The notes under the pieces were generated by a model that saw nothing but the letters and a program-made list of their open reading frames with translations, searched no databases and was not told the DNA's origin. A DNA stretch of 64,000 nucleotides from NCBI GenBank assembly GCA_964597495.1, contig CAZQYC010000001.1, positions 1 to 64,000 on the forward strand. Reading direction: 5' to 3'. Shown piece by piece: positions 1 to 7,534 of this stretch. Every line of letters starts with the position of its first letter. The stretch's first letter is position 1. The position numbers and the translations under genes are program-made. The DNA comes from CAZQYC01 sp964597495 (GTDB taxonomy: Bacteria; Pseudomonadota; Gammaproteobacteria; Steroidobacterales; Steroidobacteraceae).

Positions 1-1287
1 TTCGAAGCGGTGCCCAGCAGTTTCATGATGGAAATTTCCGTGTACGGATTGCCGGTGCGCATGCCGCATTGGTCGTTCGGTACGCGTTATATCTATCAGC
101 TCATTCAGCATCGCATGGGCAACTCGAAGTTGTTCGAAGTCGTCTTTCCGGGAAACCCCGGCCATGCCTACCTCGCGAACAACAACAGCCTCGCGGAAAA
201 CGTGCTCGTCACCGCGCACGTACTGGGTCATGCCGATTTCTCGCGCAACAACATGGTGTTCCGCAACAGCCAAAGCCAAGTGGGCGAACACATCGTCGAA
301 CGCGCGGCCACCAATGCGCGCCAGATCGGTCGAGCCATCGAAGAATACGGCATGCAACGCGTCGAAGCGGTGTTGGACGCGGCGCTGGCGCTTGAACAAC
401 ACATCGACATGCAGCATGCGCTGCGGCGTCCTCGCTACTCCGAATATGCGGAACCGAAGATCGAACACACCGACAGCGATTTCCACAAACGGTTTTCCTC
501 GCTCGACCCTGAACCCCAGGCCAACTCGAGCGGGCCCGCAAAGCAGCGGGCGCCCATCCCGCCGCACCCCGAGCGCGATCTACTTTGGTTCATGTCGCAA
601 TACGCACCGGACCTTGAAGGATGGGAGCGCGACATTTTCCTGGCCGTGCGCGAAGAGTCGTTTTATTTCTACCCGGTATTCGCGACGCAAATCATGAACG
701 AAGGCTGGGCATCCTACTGGCATGCGCGACTCCTGCGCGAGGCCGACTTTCTTCCGCAGTCGGCATACGTCGATGCGATTAAATGCCACTCCGACGTAGT
801 AAGGCCCATCGCCGGGGACAGCCAAGTTGCGCTCGGCGTGAATCCTTATCACCTCGGTTTTTCGATGTGGGAAAAGATCGTCGAAAAACAGGGCATCGCG
901 AAAGCGCGGGAGATCATGCAGCAGGACGACGATTTCAGTTTCATACGAAATTATTTGGACGCCGAACTGGCCGAAAAATTGAAAATGTTCCGCTACGACG
1001 CCGAGCAGAACGGCTCCATCAAAGTGGTCGAGAACGACTTACACGCCCTGCACGAGGCGCTCCTAACGCCGAAGTACAATTTCGGCGCGCCGACGGTAGC
1101 GGCCAAGCATATCCGCGTCGACGGCACCCTCGAACTCGTCCACGATCATGGAACCGACGGACGCGGCTTGGATCCCGAACGCGGCAAGAAGGTTCTGGAA
1201 TACATGCAGCGAGTCTGGCGTCGTCCTGTGATCTTGCACACGGTAAACGACAAGGGCGAAGACTTGGAGCTACAAGTCGCCGCTTAA
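1..1287 (+). CDS. SpoVR family protein, 5'-truncated by window edge
   Basis: The reading frame is open from base 1, so the gene begins upstream; about 428 residues are visible, against roughly 500 for full-length SpoVR/YcgB. The protein is recognised by the NEGWASYWHARLLREADF stretch (about residues 232-249 of the visible part) and by VNPYHLGFSMWEKI. SpoVR proteins are soluble, of uncertain biochemical role, and usually follow prkA and a yeaH-type gene in a stress-related operon; those partners would lie to the left, outside the window. The GTG at base 10 is an internal codon, not the start. Family assignment is firm; function is not known. Confidence 0.93.
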   Translation, partial: FEAVPSSFMMEISVYGLPVRMPHWSFGTRYIYQLIQHRMGNSKLFEVVFPGNPGHAYLANNNSLAENVLVTAHVLGHADFSRNNMVFRNSQSQVGEHIVERAATNARQIGRAIEEYGMQRVEAVLDAALALEQHIDMQHALRRPRYSEYAEPKIEHTDSDFHKRFSSLDPEPQANSSGPAKQRAPIPPHPERDLLWFMSQYAPDLEGWERDIFLAVREESFYFYPVFATQIMNEGWASYWHARLLREADFLPQSAYVDAIKCHSDVVRPIAGDSQVALGVNPYHLGFSMWEKIVEKQGIAKAREIMQQDDDFSFIRNYLDAELAEKLKMFRYDAEQNGSIKVVENDLHALHEALLTPKYNFGAPTVAAKHIRVDGTLELVHDHGTDGRGLDPERGKKVLEYMQRVWRRPVILHTVNDKGEDLELQVAA

Positions 1288-1403
1288 AACAGCCAATTGT
1301 TTTTTACAGCCAAATTCCCAGGCAGACGGCTAACCGCCGCCCGCAGGAAAAGCCGGGGGCGTCGTTGATAAAAAGGCGCGAACCAGGATGCTCGCCTGAG
1401 TGA

Positions 1404-1739
1404 TTAAGCGGCGGCGGCTTTCTTTTCCTGCCGTAAATCCACTTCGACAGCGACAGTGAGCGGCGTGCCTCCTACTTCAAAGCGGTGCTCGATACCTTCC
1501 TTGCTCGGGATCGATTGCGACAAGCCTTCCGCCACCACGCGCGGAACCGACAGCCATAAACCGGTCGGGTCGCTATCGAGCTGCCAATCGCCAAGCTGGG
1601 TGACGGTGATGCTGGCGCGAAATTCACGCGCACGCGGCATGGGAACATCCAGTTGCAAGGGCCTGCCCGTCAGTAGACGCTCCAGTTCTTGCTTAACGAT
1701 GCGGAAGCGAATGTGTCGATCGGAAAAGCGGATATTCAT
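1404..1739 (-). CDS. Small conserved protein, DUF7009-like
   Basis: This 111-residue protein begins MNIRFSDRHIRFRIVKQELE. The frame runs further upstream, but the ATG at 1739 is preceded by a GGGG-rich Shine-Dalgarno-like run and the upstream residues look non-coding. The composition suggests a compact soluble beta-rich domain ending in an alanine/lysine tail. It resembles short bacterial proteins of unknown function with the same N-terminal pattern. It follows the ABM-domain gene on the same strand after 65 bases, so the two may be co-transcribed with dctA. No catalytic motif is visible and no function is assigned. Confidence 0.65.
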   Translation of the reverse strand: MNIRFSDRHIRFRIVKQELERLLTGRPLQLDVPMPRAREFRASITVTQLGDWQLDSDPTGLWLSVPRVVAEGLSQSIPSKEGIEHRFEVGGTPLTVAVEVDLRQEKKAAAA

Positions 1740-1804
1740 ATCGAATCCCCCCAAAGTTCGATGACAAGAGAGTTTTCTTCCAGCGATGCGAACCTCACCT
1801 CGCA

Positions 1805-2140
1805 TCACTTCTTCTTGCGATATGCCCGCTCCACTTTGGCGATACGCAAGAAATAATCCTCGTACCACACCTTATTACCCTTCTCCTGTGCGATCCGGTG
1901 TTCGGCTTGTTCGCGCCAGCCGCGGATTGATGCTTCGTCACGCCAATACGATACGGTAATACCCAATCCATCGCTACCACGAACGCTTTCCACCCCGAGA
2001 AACCCAGGCATGCGTTCGGCAAGCTCGATCATGCGAAGGCCCGTACGTTCGTAGTCGTCATCGGCCGCCGTGCGCTGACTCGTGAAAATGACCGCGTAGT
2101 ACGGCGGCGCCGGCGTAGCTGCAATGTGATCGGCGGTCAC
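1805..2140 (-). CDS. Antibiotic biosynthesis monooxygenase (ABM) domain protein
   Basis: This 111-residue single-domain protein has the ferredoxin-like ABM pattern: a first strand YYAVIFTSQ, a helix ending in MIELAERMPGFLGVES, then a strand GITVSYWRDEASIRGWREQAEH. The family contains small dimeric cofactor-free oxygenases and heme-degrading enzymes, plus many uncharacterised members. The start is the GTG at 2140, supported by a strong GGAGG site about five bases upstream. The gene begins 32 bases after the dctA stop on the same strand, so co-transcription is likely. The substrate cannot be told from sequence. Confidence 0.85.
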   Translation of the reverse strand: MTADHIAATPAPPYYAVIFTSQRTAADDDYERTGLRMIELAERMPGFLGVESVRGSDGLGITVSYWRDEASIRGWREQAEHRIAQEKGNKVWYEDYFLRIAKVERAYRKKK

Positions 2141-2172
2141 GAAATCCTCCTAGTCGCTTCAACAAAGTCGTC

Positions 2173-3423
2173 TCACCCAAGTTGTTCCCGCAGTCTATTT
2201 TCATCGATCTGTTTGCACCACTTGGCGACGACGATCGTTGCGACGCCGTTGCCGATCAAGTTCGTCAGCGCGCGCGCTTCGGACATGAAGCGATCGATGC
2301 CGACGACCAGGGCGAGCCCTTCGAGCGGTACTTTTCCGTATGCCACCAAGGTTGCCGTTAGGACAATGAGGCCACCCCCCGTCACTGCCGCTGCGCCTTT
2401 GGAAGTCGCCAGCGACAGAAGCAGCAATCCGATTTGTTCCGGCCAAGACAAATCGATGTGCATTGCCTGAGCGATGAACAACACACCCATGGTGAGATAA
2501 ATGGAAGTGCCGTCGAGATTGAAAGAATATCCGGTCGGCACCACCATGCGCACCGTGGATGGATCGCATCCCGCCGCTTCCAATTTGGCAATTAGGCGGG
2601 GCAGCACCGTTTCCGATGACGAGGTGCCGAGCACGATCAAGAGTTCTTGGCGGATATATTTGATGAGCTTTAAGATGCTGAATCGGTGCACCCTCGCAAT
2701 CGCGCCCAATACGACAAAGATAAAGATCAAACAGGTCGTGTAAAAGCAAAGCATCAACTTTCCCTGCTGCCAAAGCGTTCCGATTCCGTACTTACCGACC
2801 GCAAAGGCCATCGCTCCGAACGCGCCGATCGGTGCAATCTTGACGATAATGTTGATGATGCCGAATAGCACGTGAGCGATGTGATCGATGAATTCGCGAA
2901 TCGGCTTGCCTCGTTCCCCCAAGGCGTGGAGTGCGAAGGCGAAGAGCACGGAGACCAGCAGCACCTGGAGGATGTCCCCGCGCGCAAAGGCACCCAGAAT
3001 CGTGTCGGGAATGATGTTCAATGCGAAGGCACTGAACGATTTGACGTCGTTGGCCTTTGCTTTTGAGGCTGCGTCGGCGAGTTCGGCAGCGGACGGAACA
3101 TAGCTCGAGTTGGAACCGGGTTCCACGACGTTCACGACGATCAACCCGACGATCAACGCGAGCGTCGAGACGATTTCGAAGTAGAGAATCGCAAGTCCGC
3201 CGGTCTTGCCGACCGACTTGATGCTTTCCATGTTGACGATGCCGCTAACCACCGTGCAGAAGATGACCGGTGCGATCGACATCTTGATGAGTTTGATGAA
3301 GCCGACGCTTAAGGGCTCCATTGCCTGTCCGGTATCCGGACGGAAATAGCCGAGCAGGATGCCCAGCACAATCGCGACGAGAACCTGAAAGTAGAGACTC
3401 TTATAGAAAGGCTTGTTTTCCAT
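2173..3423 (-). CDS. dctA: C4-dicarboxylate/proton symporter DctA
   Basis: DctA imports succinate, fumarate, malate and related C4 acids across the inner membrane (DAACS family). The protein shows the family's multi-span hydrophobic profile, an N-terminal FYKSLYFQVLVAIVLGILLG, the serine-rich GTSSSETVLPRL reentrant-loop motif and VVPTGYSFNLDGTSIYLTM. I chose the ATG at 3423 (416 residues, MENKPFYKSLYFQ) because it matches the usual DctA N-terminus; the frame stays open 24 codons further upstream. The gene heads a likely operon with the ABM and DUF7009-like genes. A perfect inverted repeat lies directly upstream of the start. No DctB/DctD pair is adjacent. Confidence 0.95.
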   Translation of the reverse strand: MENKPFYKSLYFQVLVAIVLGILLGYFRPDTGQAMEPLSVGFIKLIKMSIAPVIFCTVVSGIVNMESIKSVGKTGGLAILYFEIVSTLALIVGLIVVNVVEPGSNSSYVPSAAELADAASKAKANDVKSFSAFALNIIPDTILGAFARGDILQVLLVSVLFAFALHALGERGKPIREFIDHIAHVLFGIINIIVKIAPIGAFGAMAFAVGKYGIGTLWQQGKLMLCFYTTCLIFIFVVLGAIARVHRFSILKLIKYIRQELLIVLGTSSSETVLPRLIAKLEAAGCDPSTVRMVVPTGYSFNLDGTSIYLTMGVLFIAQAMHIDLSWPEQIGLLLLSLATSKGAAAVTGGGLIVLTATLVAYGKVPLEGLALVVGIDRFMSEARALTNLIGNGVATIVVAKWCKQIDENRLREQLG

Positions 3424-3427
3424 GACC

Positions 3428-3454
3428 GCCCGCTTGTTTGCGTTTTGAGCGGGC
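3428..3454. promoter_or_regulatory. Inverted repeat in the dctA leader
   Basis: A perfect 7-bp inverted repeat, GCCCGCT at 3428-3434 and AGCGGGC at 3448-3454 with a 13-base spacer, ends five bases before the dctA ATG. In the transcript it would fold into a hairpin covering the position where a ribosome-binding site is expected, and no good Shine-Dalgarno is otherwise visible. It could be a translational control element or an operator. Neither role is proven. Confidence 0.4.
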
Positions 3455-3526
3455 ATTATGGCCGCTGGCATGAAGGCCGTCATCAAGACCGTCAACCGTT
3501 TGACGGCAACAGTGGATCAAGATGCG

Positions 3527-4018
3527 CTAATGCTCTTCCGACCTTCGTTGATCGCAAGGAATATCCTTTCCGGCCAATACCCGCACGACGCCTTCGCGTG
3601 GATCGAAGTTAACGACCACGGAGCCGATGCGGCGAACCTCCTTGCACTCCACGGGCAAACGGCTGTCCGCAAAATAGGCTCGGAGCAGATCGAGCAGCGT
3701 CGCGGCAGGCGTATCCATGCCTTCGGTGAGCGGAATATGCCCGATCAACTGCACGCGCCAGCTTTGCTTTCGCGCCCCCTCGGAACGCAGGTCCTTGCAG
3801 AAACGATCGAGCAACAGCAGATCGGAACTCAGCGTGTTGTCAGTCAGGTCGGCCGGCTTTGCAGATTTATGCAGAGTAAACCGCAAATGCAGCAGTCCGC
3901 CCACGCCTTGCGTGTCGTCATGAACGCAAACCGCGATCGCCGCGCTAAGCTCGCACGAAAGAGAACCGGCTTCGCGGGCTACGCGAAAGGCATCGGCTTC
4001 GATATAACCTCTGGTCAC
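3527..4018 (-). CDS. CheD-like protein lacking the catalytic cysteine
   Basis: This 163-residue protein has the outline of chemoreceptor glutamine deamidase CheD: a segment IAVCVHDDTQGVGGLLHLRF, a later GHIPLT loop, and a C-terminal RIGSVVVNFDPREGVVRVLAG. In active CheD a Cys and a His 17 residues apart form the active site. Here His44 is present in GGLLH but the Cys position is Ala27, inside LSAAIAV. The protein is therefore probably not a deamidase and may be a binding or structural relative. It starts at GTG 4018 with AAGGA upstream. No cheA, cheW or receptor gene is nearby. The family call is by pattern only. Confidence 0.6.
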   Translation of the reverse strand: MTRGYIEADAFRVAREAGSLSCELSAAIAVCVHDDTQGVGGLLHLRFTLHKSAKPADLTDNTLSSDLLLLDRFCKDLRSEGARKQSWRVQLIGHIPLTEGMDTPAATLLDLLRAYFADSRLPVECKEVRRIGSVVVNFDPREGVVRVLAGKDIPCDQRRSEEH

Positions 4019-4268
4019 GGACTAGGGGGTCCTTATTGACATGCTTGACGGTGACAGTGCCTGCTGCGGACACCGCTCAATCTCATCGATATTAGCGATT
4101 AAAAGTTCACTTTGCGGCAACGCGAAATAGTGCCCGGTCGAAACTACAAACAACTGAGCACTGCTTCACGGAATTTGTGCTAGCGTACCTTTCCCGATTA
4201 CATTTGTCGCTGCAGCAAGTCAGCTGCCGAACGGCGATGGCATCAAAACAAAACGAGGTTTAAGCATC

Positions 4269-4361
4269 ATGGCTAAGGGCGATCGTAAAACACGCAAGGG
4301 AAAGATTTGGCGGGGCAGTTACGGAAAGACGCGGCCACACCACCCAGCGAAGAAGAAGTGA
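4269..4361 (+). CDS. 30S ribosomal protein bTHX
   Basis: This is a 30-codon gene. The peptide begins MAKGDRKTRKGKIWRGSYGK and ends in a proline/histidine/lysine-rich tail (PAKKK). It matches the Thx family: very short, highly basic, with the conserved GDRKTRKGKIWRG core. The protein binds the head of the small ribosomal subunit. GAGG at 4255-4258 lies about ten bases upstream of the ATG. The gene stands alone between divergent leftward genes and must have its own promoter in the preceding 250 bases. It is easily missed by length cut-offs. Confidence 0.9.
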   Translation: MAKGDRKTRKGKIWRGSYGKTRPHHPAKKK

Positions 4362-4442
4362 ACGAAGCGGTGATGGGTGACCGTGAAGACTAAAGAACTC
4401 CTGCCCTTCGCTAATCACCCCTCACCCATCGCATGCCTGTCC

Positions 4443-5543
4443 TTAAACGGAATAACGGACGCATCCATCGCTCTCCACTCTCCGCCCCAGCGTCCCGGCG
4501 TGCACCAGATACTCCGCATGTGCAATGGTTTCGCCCATGGCAAACATCCAATGGGGACCCACCAATCGGCGTTTGAACAGCGCCGGCACCAACTCGAAAG
4601 CGGTCTGCGGCGTCGCGCAGGCCCGCACCATGGCGGCAAGGTGATCGCGATGATGCGCCATCAAATCCGAAGTGCGGAATCGCAAACCGTAGAATGGTCT
4701 GCCGTGCGACGGCAACACCAGCGTGTTTGCATCCAGTTTTCCTAGCCGTTCCAACGACTCTAAATAAGAGGCCAGCGGATTCCGGTCCTCGCCGCGAAGC
4801 GAGAAACTGATGTTCGGCGATATCGTCGGCAACACCTGATCGCCGCTGATTAGGATTTTTCGTTCGGCATCGTGCAGGCACTGATGGCCCTCGGCATGTC
4901 CGTTGGTTTCGTAAACTCTCCAGGCGAAGTCGCCAATGCCGATGGTGTCTCCGTCGTTCGGCGAGTGCGCAATATCCGGTACGCCGCTAATCGCGCTGCG
5001 ATACATTTTCCCCGACCCAAAGCGCGAAATCATGGCTGTATCCGTATATCCATGACTTCGTATATGCGCTTCCGCTGCCAGAACCTCCTCTGAACTGGGT
5101 TCCACCGCAAATTGTCCGGCCAGTTCAATGCCACGCGCCGACATCCAACCGACGGCCTTGTGACGCTCTTGCAACCAATGCGCGAGCCCGATGTGGTCAG
5201 GATGCAAGTGGGTGATAAAGATTCGTTTCAGCGGACGCTGCGTGAAGAGCTTCGCTTCCAGCAAGGCCCAAGCGTCCTTGCCCATATCGGCATTCAACCC
5301 GCTGTCGATCAACGTCCAGCCGTCGCCGTCGTCGATTAACCAGAGATTGATGTGGTTGAGATCCATCGGCATCGGGATGCGGACCCACAAGATACCGGGC
5401 ACCACCGTCGAATATTCCCCCGTCGCAGGGATTTCAATATCCGGATACTCGATTCGTTGCGGCGAAGAGGCGAAGGATTCGCCTTCGATAGTGGCCGTTG
5501 GAGTTTTTTCTTGGGATGCCGTATCGGATTTTGGAAGAGTCAT
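4443..5543 (-). CDS. MBL-fold metallo-hydrolase
   Basis: This 366-residue soluble protein has the metallo-beta-lactamase signature THLHPDHIG (HxHxDH) at about residues 110-118, a later GHAEGHQC metal-ligand segment, ISGDQVLP with the bridging Asp, and a C-terminal VLPSHGRPF His. The fold binds two metals and hydrolyses esters, thioesters or phosphodiesters; the C-terminal extension, with a possible winged-helix region, resembles LACTB2-type members. The first 45 residues are hydrophilic and poorly conserved-looking. A Rho-independent terminator separates it from the CHRD gene upstream. The substrate is unknown. Confidence 0.88.
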   Translation of the reverse strand: MTLPKSDTASQEKTPTATIEGESFASSPQRIEYPDIEIPATGEYSTVVPGILWVRIPMPMDLNHINLWLIDDGDGWTLIDSGLNADMGKDAWALLEAKLFTQRPLKRIFITHLHPDHIGLAHWLQERHKAVGWMSARGIELAGQFAVEPSSEEVLAAEAHIRSHGYTDTAMISRFGSGKMYRSAISGVPDIAHSPNDGDTIGIGDFAWRVYETNGHAEGHQCLHDAERKILISGDQVLPTISPNISFSLRGEDRNPLASYLESLERLGKLDANTLVLPSHGRPFYGLRFRTSDLMAHHRDHLAAMVRACATPQTAFELVPALFKRRLVGPHWMFAMGETIAHAEYLVHAGTLGRRVESDGCVRYSV

Positions 5544-5599
5544 CGTAGCAATCGCGAGAGGAAATCGCGGCTATCATGAGCCTTCTGTCGTACAACCGC

Positions 5600-5627
5600 A
5601 AAAAATCGTCCGTCGCGAGGACGGACG
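5600..5627 (-). terminator. Rho-independent terminator after the CHRD gene
   Basis: On the minus strand an 8-bp perfect stem (CGTCCGTC and GACGGACG, 5607-5614 and 5620-5627, five-base loop) is followed by A and six T residues. It lies about 135 bases past the CHRD gene stop and before the MBL gene start, and fits an intrinsic terminator for leftward transcription. Confidence 0.75.
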
Positions 5628-5762
5628 TGCCTGAACCGCGAAGGACAGGCGCAAAAACTCAAGAGCTCACTACGACGATAATCGGCTGAAGCGGCGATCT
5701 TCGCGGCTCGATTCCATGAAACCGAACCGCGAAGCAATCTCCACAGTTTCGTAGGAAGAGCA

Positions 5763-6326
5763 CTACTTGCGTGTTGACGACTGTCGCCGACTTGCGAACG
5801 CAAACCCGATGAGGCCTAGACCAAATGCCGCTAGGCTTGCTGGTTCCGGAACAGCCACCAATTGACCGCGAATTTCTCCTCCGGGAAAGAGGGTGTTATG
5901 GATGTTGGTATAAGCCAGTCCCGACGTGAGTCCGGTAATGAATGCCGCCGTCGTCATGCCGCCGTTCAACGTGATTGAACTCAACAGAAAGGTACGGTCA
6001 TAGCTCCCACTCATCACGCCGGTGGGAAACCCTGCGGCACCTCCGAAATCCAAGCGCACCGGCGCATTCACGCCCGGCAATGCACAGCAGTGAATATGCG
6101 AGGCGGTGGCCGGCGCCGATAAACCGGAGAACGTCATTGATACGTCCAAGGTATTCATATCGTCGTGCAACGTCACCCAAGCGACGCCGGTGGCCGTCGA
6201 CACATTGGGTACGGTTTCGTTTGCACCGGACATATTGGCCTTAAAAATGATGGATGCACTGGCCGCCGACAACGGCAGCACACACACCGTCAAAACAATC
6301 CCCACTATTCTTGCAAACACGTTCAT
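5763..6326 (-). CDS. CHRD-domain protein with PEP-CTERM sorting signal
   Basis: This 187-residue exported protein has a signal peptide (residues 1 to about 24, ending SAASA), one CHRD domain (KANMSGANETVPNVSTATG, later SHIHCCALPGVNAPV, IHNTLFPGGEIRGQL) and a C-terminal PEP-CTERM signal: VPEPASLAAFGLGLIGFAFA followed by SRRQSS. The tag directs proteins to exosortase for cleavage and surface or extracellular-matrix delivery. The ATG is preceded by GGAGGG. CHRD domains in bacteria have no settled function. No exosortase or EPS cluster is in the window, so the processing machinery must be elsewhere. Confidence 0.92.
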   Translation of the reverse strand: MNVFARIVGIVLTVCVLPLSAASASIIFKANMSGANETVPNVSTATGVAWVTLHDDMNTLDVSMTFSGLSAPATASHIHCCALPGVNAPVRLDFGGAAGFPTGVMSGSYDRTFLLSSITLNGGMTTAAFITGLTSGLAYTNIHNTLFPGGEIRGQLVAVPEPASLAAFGLGLIGFAFASRRQSSTRK

Positions 6327-6797
6327 ATTCCCTCCGATCGATGAAGCAATGGTACGAATGAATTCACCTGCGCTGAAAGGCCGCCTGCCAAGACTTCTAA
6401 AAGGCGGGACCCATCATCCACGCGGATAGTATGTACGGCAATGACTACCTGTCGGTTACGCTTAAAACACTATTTTTTAGCTATTTTCGCGTGTGTTGAG
6501 CGCCCTTTTGTAAGGTATTGCGACATTGTGCCGTCACAATGCGACAGAGAATTTCCTTGTTGCATCGCAAGTCGCGCAGGCATTGCGCATTCAACTTTCT
6601 TGACGAATCGCTCGCCTATCTCGCCGATAGCCACTGGATAGCAAGAGCGCTTCCACGATCGCTCTGCCGACCGTCGGGGAATACGGCCTTTCATCCCTTA
6701 AACGGCCCGCTTCGTCACGGCATTCGGTTCGATTTACGAGAGTCACTATACTTGCGCGCGCTATTTCCGATAGAGTCGAAAAAATCAGGATACGGAC
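6327..6797. other. Intergenic region between divergent CHRD and Yip1 genes
   Basis: These 471 bases contain no convincing gene; short open frames on both strands lack family features and ribosome-binding sites. The region should hold divergent promoters. I looked for a -24/-12 (sigma54) promoter for the PEP-CTERM gene and found none with correct spacing. AT-rich stretches around 6460-6485 are plausible promoter sites but cannot be assigned. Confidence 0.5.
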
Positions 6798-7496
6798 ATG
6801 AATGACATTACGTTGGCCGGAACGCTCGTTACTTCGCCCTCAGCCGCCTTTGCCGAACTCCGCGAACGTCCGCGCTTTTGGTTTCCCCTGCTTCTTCTCG
6901 CGTTAGGGAGTGCCGCACTGGTTGCCTGGTACTACGGCATGGTCGATGTGCCGTGGCTAGTGGACCGAATGATGAGCACGGATCCACGCCTCGCCAGCCT
7001 TCCACCCGAATCCCGGGAGCGCCTCGCCGCCGGATTCACCCGTAACGGGATGTTGATTTCTTCCGTGGTCGGCGTGTTTGTGTTTCTCCCCGTCATATGC
7101 GCATTGCAGTCGACTTACTATCTCCTCGCCGGAAAAGTCGCCGGCGTCGGATTGTCTTTTAAACACTGGTTCGCCATGGTGGCATGGAGCGGCCTTCCCG
7201 CATTCATTACGATCCTGGCGGGAGCCGCTATCTTGTTAACCGAAGGCAGTCCGATGCAGATGCCTCCCACGCAACTGCAGGTCCTGTCGTTCAACGAACT
7301 GTTTTTTCACATTCCGGAATCCGGCAAGGGAGCCATGCTTTTGGGCAGTCTGACGCTCGTCACGCCGTGGAGCTGGGCGCTGCTCGCACTCTGCGTCCGA
7401 ACATGGACGAACCGAAGTTGGACATGGAGTGCAACCTTCGCGCTGCTGCCGAGTGTCTTATGGTATGCGGGCTGGGCATTCATAGCGTTTAAATAG
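6798..7496 (+). CDS. Yip1-family integral membrane protein
   Basis: This 232-residue protein has about five hydrophobic segments (near residues 29-46, 89-110, 128-152, 180-200 and 212-230) and the N-terminal pattern of bacterial YIP1 proteins: TSPSAAFAELRERPRFWFPL, a short amphipathic lead then a first span. Bacterial members are of unknown function and are often next to MacAB-like exporters, as here: the adaptor gene begins 38 bases downstream on the same strand, so this is likely the first gene of a four-gene operon. The ATG has AGGA upstream. Its stop codon lies in a short tandem duplication. Confidence 0.82.
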   Translation: MNDITLAGTLVTSPSAAFAELRERPRFWFPLLLLALGSAALVAWYYGMVDVPWLVDRMMSTDPRLASLPPESRERLAAGFTRNGMLISSVVGVFVFLPVICALQSTYYLLAGKVAGVGLSFKHWFAMVAWSGLPAFITILAGAAILLTEGSPMQMPPTQLQVLSFNELFFHIPESGKGAMLLGSLTLVTPWSWALLALCVRTWTNRSWTWSATFALLPSVLWYAGWAFIAFK

Positions 7497-7515
7497 ACCC
7501 CCGTTTAAATAGACC
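7486..7515 (+). repeat. 14-bp tandem direct repeat over a stop codon
   Basis: CGTTTAAATAGACC occurs at 7486-7499 and again at 7502-7515, with a period of 16 bases. The first copy carries the TAG stop of the Yip1 gene; the second is intergenic. It looks like a recent slippage duplication. Confidence 0.8.
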
Positions 7516-7534
7516 ACTATTCGCGGACGCATCG

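Noticed and set aside
3458..4039. A 193-codon open frame on the plus strand over the CheD-like gene
   Set aside because: It has no family features and runs antisense to a frame with a clear CheD pattern, a GTG start and a ribosome site.
6327..6797. Sigma54 promoter for the PEP-CTERM gene
   Set aside because: A GCGAC...GTGCC match near 6519-6532 has nine rather than ten bases between the essential GC and GG, and it is far from the gene.
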